Assembly (NCBI GenBank): GCA_021927905.1 | Contig: BLLK01000040.1 | Location: 310,001-374,000 of the forward strand | DNA from: Chaetoceros tenuissimus | Lineage: Eukaryota; Bacillariophyta; Thalassiosirophyceae; Chaetocerotales; Chaetocerotaceae | Direction: 5' to 3' | Length of the DNA stretch: 64,000 bases | Shown here: positions 31,631-41,488 of the stretch, piece after piece | Layout: every line of letters begins with the position of its first letter | Position numbering within the stretch: the stretch's first letter is position 1 | The notes under the pieces: generated by a model | The model's input: only the letters and a program-made list of their open reading frames with translations | Told to the model about the DNA's origin: nothing | Database searches by the model: none | Translations under genes and position numbers: made by a program

Positions 31631-32424
31631 GGTTGTAACTATGATCGAAAAGATGGCAAATGTATTTTATGAGCACATCAAACTGGGCATTCCGAGCCAT
31701 ACCGACTCGGAGTTGATCAAAAAGTGGCGGAGTACATCTCTTTTTACAAATAAAGAGAGATGATTGCTTATTTAAATATGAGTCTCATATCAAAGAGAGG
31801 AATGGAGTGGCAGTGATTCACAGAGTTTTATGGAGAGATGAATGAGAGACGATGAAAGAACTTTCTTCCGCCTCTCATTTTTGATGAAAGAGTCGATTCC
31901 CTACATGAAAAGGATTACATTTCGGTTCAAATTTTGAATTTCCTTTTAATTTGAGAAAACGGGCAAATTTGATGATTTTCTTGTATTTGGAGCATCATAT
32001 TTGCGTTAATTTAGGAAAAATATTTGCAAATTTGAAAAATCGTAAAATAAACACAAATTTGGCGAAATTTCAATCACTCTAGTATTTGTCTAAATGAATA
32101 TTTAATTAGTTTAGCCATAGAAATGATTATAATATTGATATCGCAAAGCATTCTCATCCATGTTTTCTTTGAATCTATATGGTACGTACAGTCTTAACCA
32201 ACAATGGCACAATCTCCATCATTGGTCTGTGAAATCATCAAAATTTGAATCATAAATCGACCATGTTCACTATACTCAGACAAATTATTCTACAGTCAAC
32301 CTACAATTAATGTAAATACACAAATCTTTCAAAAACTATTTAAATGAACAGTATGTAACTTATTGGAATCAATGATTCATTTTATAGAGAAAAATATGGT
32401 TGCAATTCAACACCAAAGTCATAA
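31631..32424. other. AT-rich spacer with repeated CAAATTTG-like words
   Basis: No gene. From 31915 to 32075 there are many near-copies of (G/C)CAAATTTG and TTTGAAAAA, possibly the subterminal part of the Harbinger-like element. The rest shows nothing recognisable. Confidence 0.35.
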
Positions 32425-32970
32425 TGCAAAAGTCAGAAGAAGAGGAAGGTTCTTATATTAAAAATAACAAAACTCCTCCAACCAAATAATCTTCTTCTTC
32501 AGACTTTATACTTGTATTCTTTAATCTTAAACAAAGACTTGATAATGTTAGATTCACAAGATACAAAGCTAGTTACTCCTTTTAAAATAGGGAAAAAGTC
32601 TCTACCATAGGTGAAGCTACTCTTAGCACCTTTGGAAAAGTTTCTAAAGTTTCTAAAACCAGTTTTTCAACTGCAAATGGGAGGTTATCAAGCTACAAAG
32701 AGGTTGATGGCTCTTTAGGCAAATGGAAAATTAATCCTATGTATCTAAACCTTATCATTGTTCAGCTATGAAAGTAACACATGTTCACAATGCAACTTTG
32801 AACATGAATGGCTGAAATTTGAATACTTACCAAGGCCAATGACTCTGAATGTGGAACAAGGTAATGGTCTTTTACAACATTACACTATCTGAAGATGCAA
32901 AAACAATTTACTATCACAACACCTCTGGGCAACAAGAACCTATGGGAGCATGCATTGCACATGAAGTACA
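32425..32970 (+). mobile_element. Decayed Ty3/gypsy remnant related to 12190-13430
   Basis: Nucleotide words match the intact-looking gypsy element in order: ATTCACAAGATAC, AGCACCTTTGGAAAAGTTTC, CAGTTTTTCAACTGCAAATG, CTTTAGGCAAATGG, TCAGCTATGAAAGTAACACA and CCTATGGGAGCATGCATTGC. They correspond to its protease and the start of its RT. The copy has internal deletions and is much older than the 11505 element. Confidence 0.7.
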
Positions 32971-33121
32971 AGGAGATGGAAGCCTTCATTGATTGGATGA
33001 AAGCCAGTAGGATTGGGATTTTTATTCTCTCCTTTTGGGTATTCCACCTGACCAATTCAAGACTATAGTTGTTAACAGAGCTGGTGGATTCAAACCAAAC
33101 TGGTTCAGATCTTTTCACACC

Positions 33122-33515
33122 CTAAGGGCAGCAGTTATCTAAAGGTTGTTGTAAGATAGTTGGAGAAAAGAGAAATTGGTCAGCACAAGATTCTATACAG
33201 AGTGGCCAATGAAGAGGATTTTGGATTGGAGAATGATCATAGTTGAGAAAGCATTGATCCAACGTGTCAAGTGGTTCAGATGGATAAAGGTTTTGAAAAA
33301 GTAAATATAAATCACAAGCTTGATGCATCTTGATTGCACTGTTTGGTTGATCATATCTTTGAACGTTGTAAGAATTGTTTCCATAGTCCTTGATGATTTG
33401 ATAGGGGCCATGGATTTGATAGGAAAGTTTACCAATTTTGTTGTTTTCAGCAGAGCTTTGGACTTGGACATGAACTTTGATTACATTGCCAACCTTGAAG
33501 GTTGGTAGGATTTTA
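33122..33515 (-). mobile_element. LTR-retroelement integrase C-terminal remnant
   Basis: The minus-strand reading gives PTFKVGNVIKVHVQVQSS, KIGKLSYQIHGPYQII, YNVQRYDQPNSAIKMH and DLYLL, then SEPLDTLDQCFLNYDHSPIQ with NPLHWPLCIE. This fits the SH3-like C-terminal integrase region and tail of diatom gypsy elements (VGD.V, K..G.Y.V.GP..I). It is opposite in direction to the neighbouring remnant and so a separate insertion. It is broken. Confidence 0.5.
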
Positions 33516-34509
33516 GAATTGTTGACAAAAATTGAAACTCAATTTTTGTTGAGTTATTACAATATTACTTTCCAATGTGCATTGACAGTAGTGTAAAAAA
33601 TGTCCTACAAAAACGCGATATGAAAAAAAGCTATTTTATGTTTGATCTTTAAATTTTTTTGTTTTAAAGTCGAATCTACTCTTTTGTTGATTTATTATTT
33701 AAAGCCAAAAAAGCCCAAATTCAAAAAAAAAATGTGATTTTTAGAAATGGGCGATCCACAGGATACAAGGAATCTGATCATCATATTGTGTTTCACAAAC
33801 AAAATACCATAGAAAACCCTTACTTAAATATTGGAGAAGGGCTGTGAATTGTTGTATTGCTTTCAATTGATGATTTTTGATCATTTCACCCCTTTTTCCA
33901 AGTGAAGTCCATTTATACAAAATCTTCAGATTCAAAAATGAACTTTTACAACTTTTTTGTGGTACAATTAAGCTCAAAAGTCCCAGTTCTCTTGTTTTCC
34001 ATTCATTCTTCATACCATCAGCTTCCTATTGATATGCTGTTTATGTGCATTGAATTAATATTTTCTTTGATTCACACATATCTTCACCAACTCCTCCATA
34101 ATTTCAATGAGAACCCTACATCAAATCAATACTGCATATATTATCAAATAAAATGCAGAAAATCTTAATCCAAGAGCACCATCTATTTGAATAGGTATAT
34201 AGTAGACTACTGATGAAATTTGGTATAATTTTATTTGTTGGAAGTGATGGAATAGGGACGATGTTTTTGGTAATGTTGTGTGGGTTCTTCTTTATCACCA
34301 AAAAAGTGGCGATCTCCCGTCTAGGAAAGGGTTAAAATTTTGGCAATGGTTCTGCAGTGTTGGACCCTTTTAACTCATAGGGGCTTAATTAAAAAGTTAA
34401 ATGGGTATCATAAACATAATGTTTCTAAAGTCAACCAGTGTCAAAACGTCTTACTTTGCATGCAAGACGAAAAAGGTTTTACTTTTTCATTTTGAACAAA
34501 TAAACGACC
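33516..34509. other. No recognised feature
   Basis: AT-rich, with short chance frames on both strands only. I see no repeat match to other parts of the window. Confidence 0.35.
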
Positions 34510-35373
34510 TACGAGGTGAGATGCGCTCAAAATGTGACAACCGACTCAAAACAGCGAAAAGGTGGGAAATCACGTACAAACCTCCTAACTAACACATAAA
34601 TTCAAAAATACCACATATTGACACATACATATTCATATATTCAAATAATTCATACAACTTGGAACTGCATGCATTGACTAATTTTGACATAAGGAATAGA
34701 TTGGGGGAAGTTAGGGATTGGATTGGATGAGATTTGGTGATGAAATAGTGTCGGGCATGGAAACTAGGTTTACGCGGTGAAAGCTAGTGAAAAATACCTC
34801 TGGCAGTATATGGCTCAACGGCTTCCTGAAGGAGTTTTGCTTCCAAATTTGTGCAGAGACGAACTATATAAACATCTAGGATTACATGGTAGCCGGTTGT
34901 TAGTGCAGAAGAGGATTTTTACAAGAACTAGTTTTGTATGGCAGCATGTATGGGAGATGTGCATGACGGAGTGGAAATAGTCCATGTTGACAGAATTTGA
35001 AGCTTCTAGTGGTCAAGAACTATCTATGTTGCAAGAATAGTTGAATGAAAAGCGTGAAAATGCTTGGTGTAATCATTTGGAGGGTACATGATGAATTTTC
35101 ATTTTACACGGTGGTTGTTAGTGGAAATTGTGCTTTTTGTCAGGTGTTAATAACTTTTGATTGGGATGACTTTGGAATATGCAGCTTGGATGTTTTTGAA
35201 AGATCAGAGAATGTAGATATAGATACATGTACTTATTATAGTTATTGGTTTATTTTTTCATGAGATAGAGCCTATTCTTTTCAATTTAATTAAATAGTGT
35301 TTTGTATGAGTTTTGTATGTAAATCCCAATTTTTCGCGGTTTTCGAGTCGGTTGTCACATTTTGAGCGCATCG

Positions 35374-35568
35374 CGGCAAATGTGGAACGTCTCGTAGAGG
35401 GGTTAGACACCAGGTTATCATCCTTCAATGTACATCCACGTGTACCCCTCAACGAGATATTCTTCATCACCAGCAACACTTGAATGTTGAAAGGAAACAA
35501 CTACCTAATGGTTGTTCTCAGTTGTTTCTTAATTCACACTTAGTAGATAAGATAGAAAAATTAAAAAG
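35374..35568 (+). repeat. A1 split direct repeat
   Basis: CGGCAAATGTGGAACGTCTC to GATAGAAAAATTAAAAAG. Repeated at 41124-41318 with one visible difference (CACACTT against CACGCTT). Confidence 0.92.
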
Positions 35569-35606
35569 GTGAATACCTGTTCATCACCGCAGCTCACACT
35601 TCTACC

Positions 35607-37649
35607 ATGGCTCATGCTGGACAAGGAGCCATTCCGGCAGCGCCCGCTGCGCCAACAACAACTTACTTCGACCTTTTCAGCGATGCTACGAACAACACTA
35701 TGGATGGACATGTTCAGACCCTACTTGCTCCGTACACTGACTTCAATAACTTTACACCTGTCCAAGTAGAAGAAACTGCGTTATCTGGTAGACAAGGCCA
35801 ACCAGCCGTGACATACTGCTTCATAGTATACCATGAAGATTCAGAGAAGATTCATGCCTACATCAACCCAGCAACCTACACTGCTTCTCCCATTAGAGCT
35901 ACTCCTCATGACGGTGAAATTTTTATTCAAATTGGAGATTTGATGGAGCAACAGTTCTCATTAGCGATTTGGCCTCGTTCCATGTATCATCAGTCCAATA
36001 ACATGTTGGTGCCAACTGCGGCTCAACTGGACAACTTGATCGCGGCGGATCCCGATGACGAACTTTTCGGCCCATTTCAAGCCAATGACCCTAATGTTGA
36101 GCTTATCCGTACAAGGTATTGCTGCTTAGTGCCACATGCATATGTACCATTGGTAATAGATCGTCCACACACACCTAAGGAACTCTGGACTACTCTGAGA
36201 GGAGCCATCGTCACTGATCAATTGGAACAGCAATGTGAACCACTGATTAATTATCTGAGAGCATGCATGAGTCGTCCTACACCTAATGATTTATCACATC
36301 TGGCTCTAGACTCTGAAGATCTACCTACTGTAGTAGCCTTGGATCCGGATTTGATTGCACATCGTAGAAGACTTCTGTATGAGGATTTTCCCCATTTTAA
36401 CAACGCGGTTGGACACGCACAAGCTACGCTAGTGAGCCAAGGCATTCATGCCTTGACACAAGAGGTACATTTGGGAAGAATCGAGAGTCAACAGGAAAGG
36501 GATAGGGCAAGGAACAAGACTTTCCAGTCGGAGTATCCAGCGTCGTATGACAAACTTCTTACTTATGCACAAGTCCAAAATGGAAACTTATTGCAACCTG
36601 TTTGGAACCAGTTGGCTAGGTCTAAAAAGGGGGATCGGATCAGAATCCTCAGCCAGCACTTGGAACTCGCCAAACAGCAGTTGCATCTCACCTATGTGAA
36701 AGTGGATACCACTCCAGGGATCTTGGAGAAAATCTTGAATCTGCAATTCCACTCAGCCTCTGCTGCAGGTGACTTTAAGGAATATTTTAATTCCTTCCTT
36801 CTTGATACCAGCAATTCCAGCGTAGTACAGCAAGCTACTTTGTACGAAACGTTACACTCGGGTGGAGCAGCACCTTCGGCTGCGGACCTTCAGCTCATCT
36901 CAGGTTTGGACATCAAGGCCTCCACGGATACTGTCAGCTATTTGCACCTGATTCAGAAATATCTCATCTATCATCAGTGCCTCTGGGGAGGTGCACATCC
37001 AGTGACAACCAATCTTGCTACTTATTATCGTATGTTAAACCAGAAGCAGGTAGAGCTTCAGATGTATCAAGCGGGTTGTGAATTGAATGGCAGACTCCTC
37101 TTTTGGCCTCGGCTTCAGTTCAAACTGCAGACGGAGATAGATTATTGGTTCGATATGGCTTCTTACCCAAATGTTCAGCCTGCAGATCTTCCCACTCTGA
37201 ATACACATGGAGTTTTCCAATCCATTCGTCTGCATCAGCAATGGGAGCCAGTCATGGGATCTCATTTTCTGGAGCAGTTGGGATTAACCAATGTAAATCC
37301 ATCACCTTCACTTACTACTGGAGGATTGCAAGGACGTGATGACAGTGATAGCAGAGCCACACCTGGAGGAAACCGTACTATCACAAATCCTACCTTCAAT
37401 GCCGACCTATTCAACCAATACAGAGAGGATAGATCCATGCGAGCTAGAGATGTAAGATCTAGATGGTTAGCAGCAGGATTAGAGTTGCCCAAATCCCGTG
37501 TAGACTCCAACAAGACGATGTGCCTTGCTTACCATGTGAAGGGTACCTGCAATGAAGGTTGCAACTCTTCTTATGATCATGTCCCTTATTCTGCCAGCCA
37601 ATATGCACCGATGGTGCAGTTGTGCTCGGAGCACTGGCCTCACCAGTGA
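35607..37649 (+). CDS. DIRS-like Gag-like protein
   Basis: 680 residues, starting MAHAGQGAIPAAPAAPTTTY soon after A1. Most of it is helical without a recognised fold. The C terminus has a Cys/His finger, MCLAYHVKGTCNEGCNSSYD, then SYDHVPYSA and a last CSEHW, typical of the nucleic-acid-binding end of Gag-like proteins in diatom YR elements. It is followed after 18 bases by the RT frame, in the same orientation. It would package the element's RNA. Confidence 0.75.
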   Translation: MAHAGQGAIPAAPAAPTTTYFDLFSDATNNTMDGHVQTLLAPYTDFNNFTPVQVEETALSGRQGQPAVTYCFIVYHEDSEKIHAYINPATYTASPIRATPHDGEIFIQIGDLMEQQFSLAIWPRSMYHQSNNMLVPTAAQLDNLIAADPDDELFGPFQANDPNVELIRTRYCCLVPHAYVPLVIDRPHTPKELWTTLRGAIVTDQLEQQCEPLINYLRACMSRPTPNDLSHLALDSEDLPTVVALDPDLIAHRRRLLYEDFPHFNNAVGHAQATLVSQGIHALTQEVHLGRIESQQERDRARNKTFQSEYPASYDKLLTYAQVQNGNLLQPVWNQLARSKKGDRIRILSQHLELAKQQLHLTYVKVDTTPGILEKILNLQFHSASAAGDFKEYFNSFLLDTSNSSVVQQATLYETLHSGGAAPSAADLQLISGLDIKASTDTVSYLHLIQKYLIYHQCLWGGAHPVTTNLATYYRMLNQKQVELQMYQAGCELNGRLLFWPRLQFKLQTEIDYWFDMASYPNVQPADLPTLNTHGVFQSIRLHQQWEPVMGSHFLEQLGLTNVNPSPSLTTGGLQGRDDSDSRATPGGNRTITNPTFNADLFNQYREDRSMRARDVRSRWLAAGLELPKSRVDSNKTMCLAYHVKGTCNEGCNSSYDHVPYSASQYAPMVQLCSEHWPHQ

Positions 37650-37667
37650 AAACTTGGCTGGAAGGAA

Positions 37668-40142
37668 TTGAATAGTGTAGCGCCTAATTTAAGCCCAGTT
37701 ACCCTTACTTCTATTCCTATTCCTTCGGTCTCGCCAACCAACCCCCTTCAAACAAAACCCCCATCAAATAACGATGCAAAACGCATCAAGGTGAATGTGG
37801 AAACTAGTGTAAAAAACACTAAACTTCCACATCACCGTGATATTGGTAAGTTAATTGAATCGGATGCTGATTTGTTTAGGAAAGTGGGTTGGAGAAAGTT
37901 CATACAGATTAAAAGAGGCAGAGTCGACTTAGCAACTACAAATATAAATCATCCTGCTGGTCATGTACTGAACCAGTACAGAAAGAGAGGAGTTCCAGTT
38001 CGTTTCAAAACCAAGCCGTGGAGCAAAGAACGTATTGATGAAGCGCTGCAAAGAGGCAGTCATCGGTCTTGCTTCGAGTATCTTGATTTTCTGGAGGAAG
38101 AGTTTGTGGATATGATGCAGAAAGGGCAGTGGATCATCCTGCCATTCGAAGACGTTCAGTCATTGCCAAACCTACGCCTATCACCACCTGGAGTTGTTCC
38201 ACAACGCGAGAGAAGACCTAGATGGATTGTCGATTATAGCTTCTACAATATAAATGAAGACACGTTGCCACTGGTCTTGGATTCCATGCAATTTGGTCAT
38301 GCTTTGGATAGAATACTTCGCGAAATATTGCTTTCCAATCCCAATCATGGACCAGTCCAGCTTATGAAGGTAGACTTATCCGATGGCTTTTATCGGTTGT
38401 GCCTCAACATTGACGATATACCCAAGCTGGGAGTGACCTTCCCTTCTGCAACACACAACAACCTTGTAGCCTTTCCACTAGTATTGCCAATGGGCTGGAA
38501 GAATTCTCCTCCAGCGTTCTGTACTGCCACTGAAACAATTGCTGACCTAGCCAATCGTTCACTACAAGCTGGAAGTCCTTCTGCAGCTCATCCACTTTCT
38601 AAACATGCTGCACCTATGGATGGCCCAATATCACCCCCAACTGCTACAGCTACTGCGCTGCAGCCCCCATTTGTTTCAGCTACCACGCTGAATTCATCAC
38701 TATCACAAACTGATATTCCTACTGTTAGAGATCCGTCTCTACCCTTCCCTATGACATTACTACAGTATATCGACGTATTTGTTGATGACTTCATTGCCCT
38801 TGCACAAACTGGTAATCAAAATTACGTCCGAGACACATTGTTACACGCAATTGATACAGTGTTCCGTCCCAATGACTTCTATGACAGTGAATACAGACGC
38901 GAACCAGTGTCACTCAAAAAGTTGAGAAAGGGAGATTGCTCTTGGAGCACAATCAAGCTAGTGCTTGGGTGGATCATAAATACAGTAGCAATGACCATTG
39001 AGCTTCCACAGCATCGTCAGGAAAGACTTGGTGCCATTCTATCGAGTATTCCCTCAACACAGAAACGCATAGGTGTCAAGAAATGGCATAAGCTTCTTGG
39101 TGAATTGCGGTCTATGGCTTTAGCACTACCTGGTGCAAGATGTATGTTTGGAATGATGCAAGAAGCGTTGCGATCGTTGGATAAGAGAAGTCGAATTTCT
39201 TTGCGGAAGGGTGTACATCAATCGATTGCAGATTTTCAATGGATGCTCAAAGACATTTCAAAGAGACCAACTCGTATTGCCGAGCTAGTGCCACTTTTAC
39301 CATCAGCTTTAGGCTTTCATGATGCGTCAGGTGAAGGAGCAGGCGGTGTTTGGTTCCCTTCTCACACAATTGGAAGTCGTATGAAAAACAAAAACACATT
39401 GCATCCGTTACTGTGGAGATACAAGTGGCCTCAAGACATCATTGATGACTTGGTCACCGAAGACAATCCTCAAGGAAAGATTACAAATTCCGATTTAGAA
39501 TTAGCTGGAGGATTACTACACTTGGATGTGATAGCACATTGTTTGGATGTTCGAGAAAGGACACTGGTCAGCAAGACGGATAATCTGGCTACTCTCTTCT
39601 GGGAAAGGAAAGGAAGTGCAACAAATGCAGCAGTAACACATCAACTCTTGAGACTCTTTGGAATTCATCAGCGCTTTCATAGATACGTTCCTAGGCATGA
39701 TTACATCTCCGGACCATCCAATCCTCTTGCTGATGACTCTTCTCGTTTATTCCATTTATCCAATTGCGAACTTCTCACTCACTTTAATTCCAAATTCAAA
39801 CAGAAATACACCTTCAAAATTGTGCACCCGACACAAAAGCTGATTTCTGGCGTGATCTCGGCTTTGCGGAACAAGAAGTTCGACAAGGAGTTACTACTGG
39901 ACGTTCCGCCGCCTCTGACACACACTGGGAAAAGTGGATTGAGTTCACAAGTGTCCTGGGCCAAGATCCCTTACTCCAAACCGTCGAGGACAAAGTACCG
40001 TACCTACAAGTCTTCCTCCACAGAGTACGACACGGATTCTATGCAGCCAACAAGAATCCAATACGTGCTCGATCAGCTGAAGATTACCTACGGAGCATTG
40101 GACAGACGTACCTTGAATTGGGTGAACAGGACCCAAGACTAA
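37668..40142 (+). CDS. DIRS-like reverse transcriptase and RNase H
   Basis: The 824-residue frame carries the RT blocks PRWIVDYSFYNINEDTLPL, MKVDLSDGFYRLCLNI, FPLVLPMGWKNSPPAFCTAT and the catalytic YIDVFVDDFIAL. Between them lies a Pro/Ala/Thr-rich insert (about residues 305-355) not seen in most RTs. Then come LGWIINTVAMTIELP and the RNase H: LGFHDASGEGAGGVWFP, NSDLELAGGLLHLDV, VSKTDNLATLFW and NPLADDSSRLF, as in DIRS RNase H. No methyltransferase domain follows. Its end overlaps the YR frame. Confidence 0.88.
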   Translation: MNSVAPNLSPVTLTSIPIPSVSPTNPLQTKPPSNNDAKRIKVNVETSVKNTKLPHHRDIGKLIESDADLFRKVGWRKFIQIKRGRVDLATTNINHPAGHVLNQYRKRGVPVRFKTKPWSKERIDEALQRGSHRSCFEYLDFLEEEFVDMMQKGQWIILPFEDVQSLPNLRLSPPGVVPQRERRPRWIVDYSFYNINEDTLPLVLDSMQFGHALDRILREILLSNPNHGPVQLMKVDLSDGFYRLCLNIDDIPKLGVTFPSATHNNLVAFPLVLPMGWKNSPPAFCTATETIADLANRSLQAGSPSAAHPLSKHAAPMDGPISPPTATATALQPPFVSATTLNSSLSQTDIPTVRDPSLPFPMTLLQYIDVFVDDFIALAQTGNQNYVRDTLLHAIDTVFRPNDFYDSEYRREPVSLKKLRKGDCSWSTIKLVLGWIINTVAMTIELPQHRQERLGAILSSIPSTQKRIGVKKWHKLLGELRSMALALPGARCMFGMMQEALRSLDKRSRISLRKGVHQSIADFQWMLKDISKRPTRIAELVPLLPSALGFHDASGEGAGGVWFPSHTIGSRMKNKNTLHPLLWRYKWPQDIIDDLVTEDNPQGKITNSDLELAGGLLHLDVIAHCLDVRERTLVSKTDNLATLFWERKGSATNAAVTHQLLRLFGIHQRFHRYVPRHDYISGPSNPLADDSSRLFHLSNCELLTHFNSKFKQKYTFKIVHPTQKLISGVISALRNKKFDKELLLDVPPPLTHTGKSGLSSQVSWAKIPYSKPSRTKYRTYKSSSTEYDTDSMQPTRIQYVLDQLKITYGALDRRTLNWVNRTQD

Positions 40143-40957
40143 ATTGTCATGATAACATTGATTTTCGTTTGGCAAGGATGATCAAGTCTTACAAGAAAAA
40201 GGACCCGCCTCCAAATAGAGTGAAGCCAGTTCCTCTTTCAGTCATCCGTCGAATTGCACAAATTGCTTTCTCTGGCAACAGCTTCAATCAACATGCCACA
40301 GCCGACATGATAATCATTGCTTTCTTCTTTCTTCTTCGTCCTGGAGAATATTCTTACTCCAACACCGATAGTGATCCCTTTCTTCTTGCTGATGTTCAAT
40401 TTTGGATTGGCCATCAGCGACTCAATACAATGACAGCTACACCCACACAACTCCGTCAAGCCACTTTTGTTTCATTAACATTCACTACGCAAAAGAATGG
40501 AGTTCGTGGAGAAGTCATTGGACTCTCATGCAGTGGAGAATTCTACCTCTGTCCAGTCAAAGCGCTGGCACGTAGAGTCATTCATTTGAAACAGCATAAC
40601 GCTGCACCAAATACACCACTGTGTACATATTTTTGCCAAGAACAACAACGTCTTGTGCATGTTTGTCCATCTGATATAACAAACACTCTTCGCACAAATG
40701 TTGCTGCTCTTGGTCCCGCCCTTGGTTTCCTTCCATCCGATGTTAGCGCACGCTGCTTGCGAGCTGCTGGTGCAAATGCTCTGCTGTGCGCAAATGTCGA
40801 TTCTGATGTCATCCGTCTTCTTGGACGCTGGAGATCTGATGAAATGCTACGATACCTACATCTGCAAAATTCTCAACTTATGCAACACTTCAGTCAACGC
40901 ATGCTGACTGGTGGCAATTTCACCTTAATTCCAAACCAAGAAGTCCCTCTCTTTTAA
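40118..40957 (+). CDS. DIRS-like tyrosine recombinase
   Basis: 279 residues counted from the first ATG. The catalytic Arg box is FFFLLRPGEYSY (R about 74), and the second box runs from SARCLRAAGANALLC to RLLGRWRSDEMLRYLH, with the nucleophile Tyr near 246. The usual H-x-x-R is replaced by R-C-L-R, as in several diatom YR sequences. The frame stays open upstream of the ATG and overlaps the RT frame, which is common in DIRS elements. The enzyme would join the circular DNA intermediate to the target using the split repeats. Confidence 0.85.
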   Translation: MGEQDPRLNCHDNIDFRLARMIKSYKKKDPPPNRVKPVPLSVIRRIAQIAFSGNSFNQHATADMIIIAFFFLLRPGEYSYSNTDSDPFLLADVQFWIGHQRLNTMTATPTQLRQATFVSLTFTTQKNGVRGEVIGLSCSGEFYLCPVKALARRVIHLKQHNAAPNTPLCTYFCQEQQRLVHVCPSDITNTLRTNVAALGPALGFLPSDVSARCLRAAGANALLCANVDSDVIRLLGRWRSDEMLRYLHLQNSQLMQHFSQRMLTGGNFTLIPNQEVPLF

Positions 40958-40985
40958 ACCCCACCCGTCTATGGCTTTGGTGGCA

Positions 40986-41124
40986 GGCAAGATGATTCTC
41001 AAATGCATCTTACCTTGGCGGCATGGTTGAGGTTTCCTAGTAAACATCAATTTTCGCCAATGCTCTTATAAATTAGCTATAGACACTAGAAGAGAAAGTG
41101 ACGAATGGCAGTGGTGGTAACCAC
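40986..41124 (+). repeat. B1 split direct repeat
   Basis: GGCAAGATGATTCTCAAATG to GTGGTGGTAACCAC; identical by eye to 41342-41480. It abuts A2. Confidence 0.92.
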
Positions 41125-41318
41125 GGCAAATGTGGAACGTCTCGTAGAGGGGTTAGACACCAGGTTATCATCCTTCAATGTACATCCACGTGTACCCCTC
41201 AACGAGATATTCTTCATCACCAGCAACACTTGAATGTTGAAAGGAAACAACTACCTAATGGTTGTTCTCAGTTGTTTCTTAATTCACGCTTAGTAGATAA
41301 GATAGAAAAATTAAAAAG
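41124..41318 (+). repeat. A2 split direct repeat
   Basis: Copy of 35374-35568. The B1/A2 joint (AACCACGGCAAATG) represents the circle junction and shares C/GGCAA with the edges of both repeats. Confidence 0.92.
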
Positions 41319-41341
41319 CCTCTCCCACCCACCCCCGCCTT

Positions 41342-41480
41342 GGCAAGATGATTCTCAAATGCATCTTACCTTGGCGGCATGGTTGAGGTTTCCTAGTAAA
41401 CATCAATTTTCGCCAATGCTCTTATAAATTAGCTATAGACACTAGAAGAGAAAGTGACGAATGGCAGTGGTGGTAACCAC
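41342..41480 (+). repeat. B2 split direct repeat, right end of the element
   Basis: Copy of 40986-41124, ending GTGGTGGTAACCAC directly before ACCTCGTACG of the target. Confidence 0.92.
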
Positions 41481-41488
41481 ACCTCGTA

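Larger units (their letters stand above)
35374..41480 (+). mobile_element. DIRS-like (Ngaro/PAT-type) tyrosine-recombinase retrotransposon
   Basis: The architecture is A1 - gag - RT/RNase H - YR - B1 - A2 - B2, the split direct repeats that mark tyrosine-recombinase retrotransposons. A1 and A2 (195 bases) differ at one visible base and B1 and B2 (139 bases) look identical, so it is young. All three frames are long and open, so it looks whole. It integrates through a circle by YR without target duplication. Here it sits between GAGCGCATC and ACCTCG of an inverted-repeat element, with no duplication seen. Confidence 0.9.
34512..41486. mobile_element. TA-flanked inverted-repeat element, interrupted by the DIRS-like element
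   Basis: The left end CGAGGTGAGATGCGCTCAAA continues as a roughly 65-base inverted repeat of 35311-35372 (CGGTTGTCACATTTTGAGCG). The right terminus is completed only beyond the DIRS-like insertion by ACCTCG at 41481-41486. TA precedes the left end (34510-34511) and follows the right end (41487-41488), as for Tc1/mariner-type duplications. Without the insertion it is about 870 bases. Short plus-strand frames at 34777-34980 and 35045-35263 are not recognised, so it is probably non-autonomous. Confidence 0.6.
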
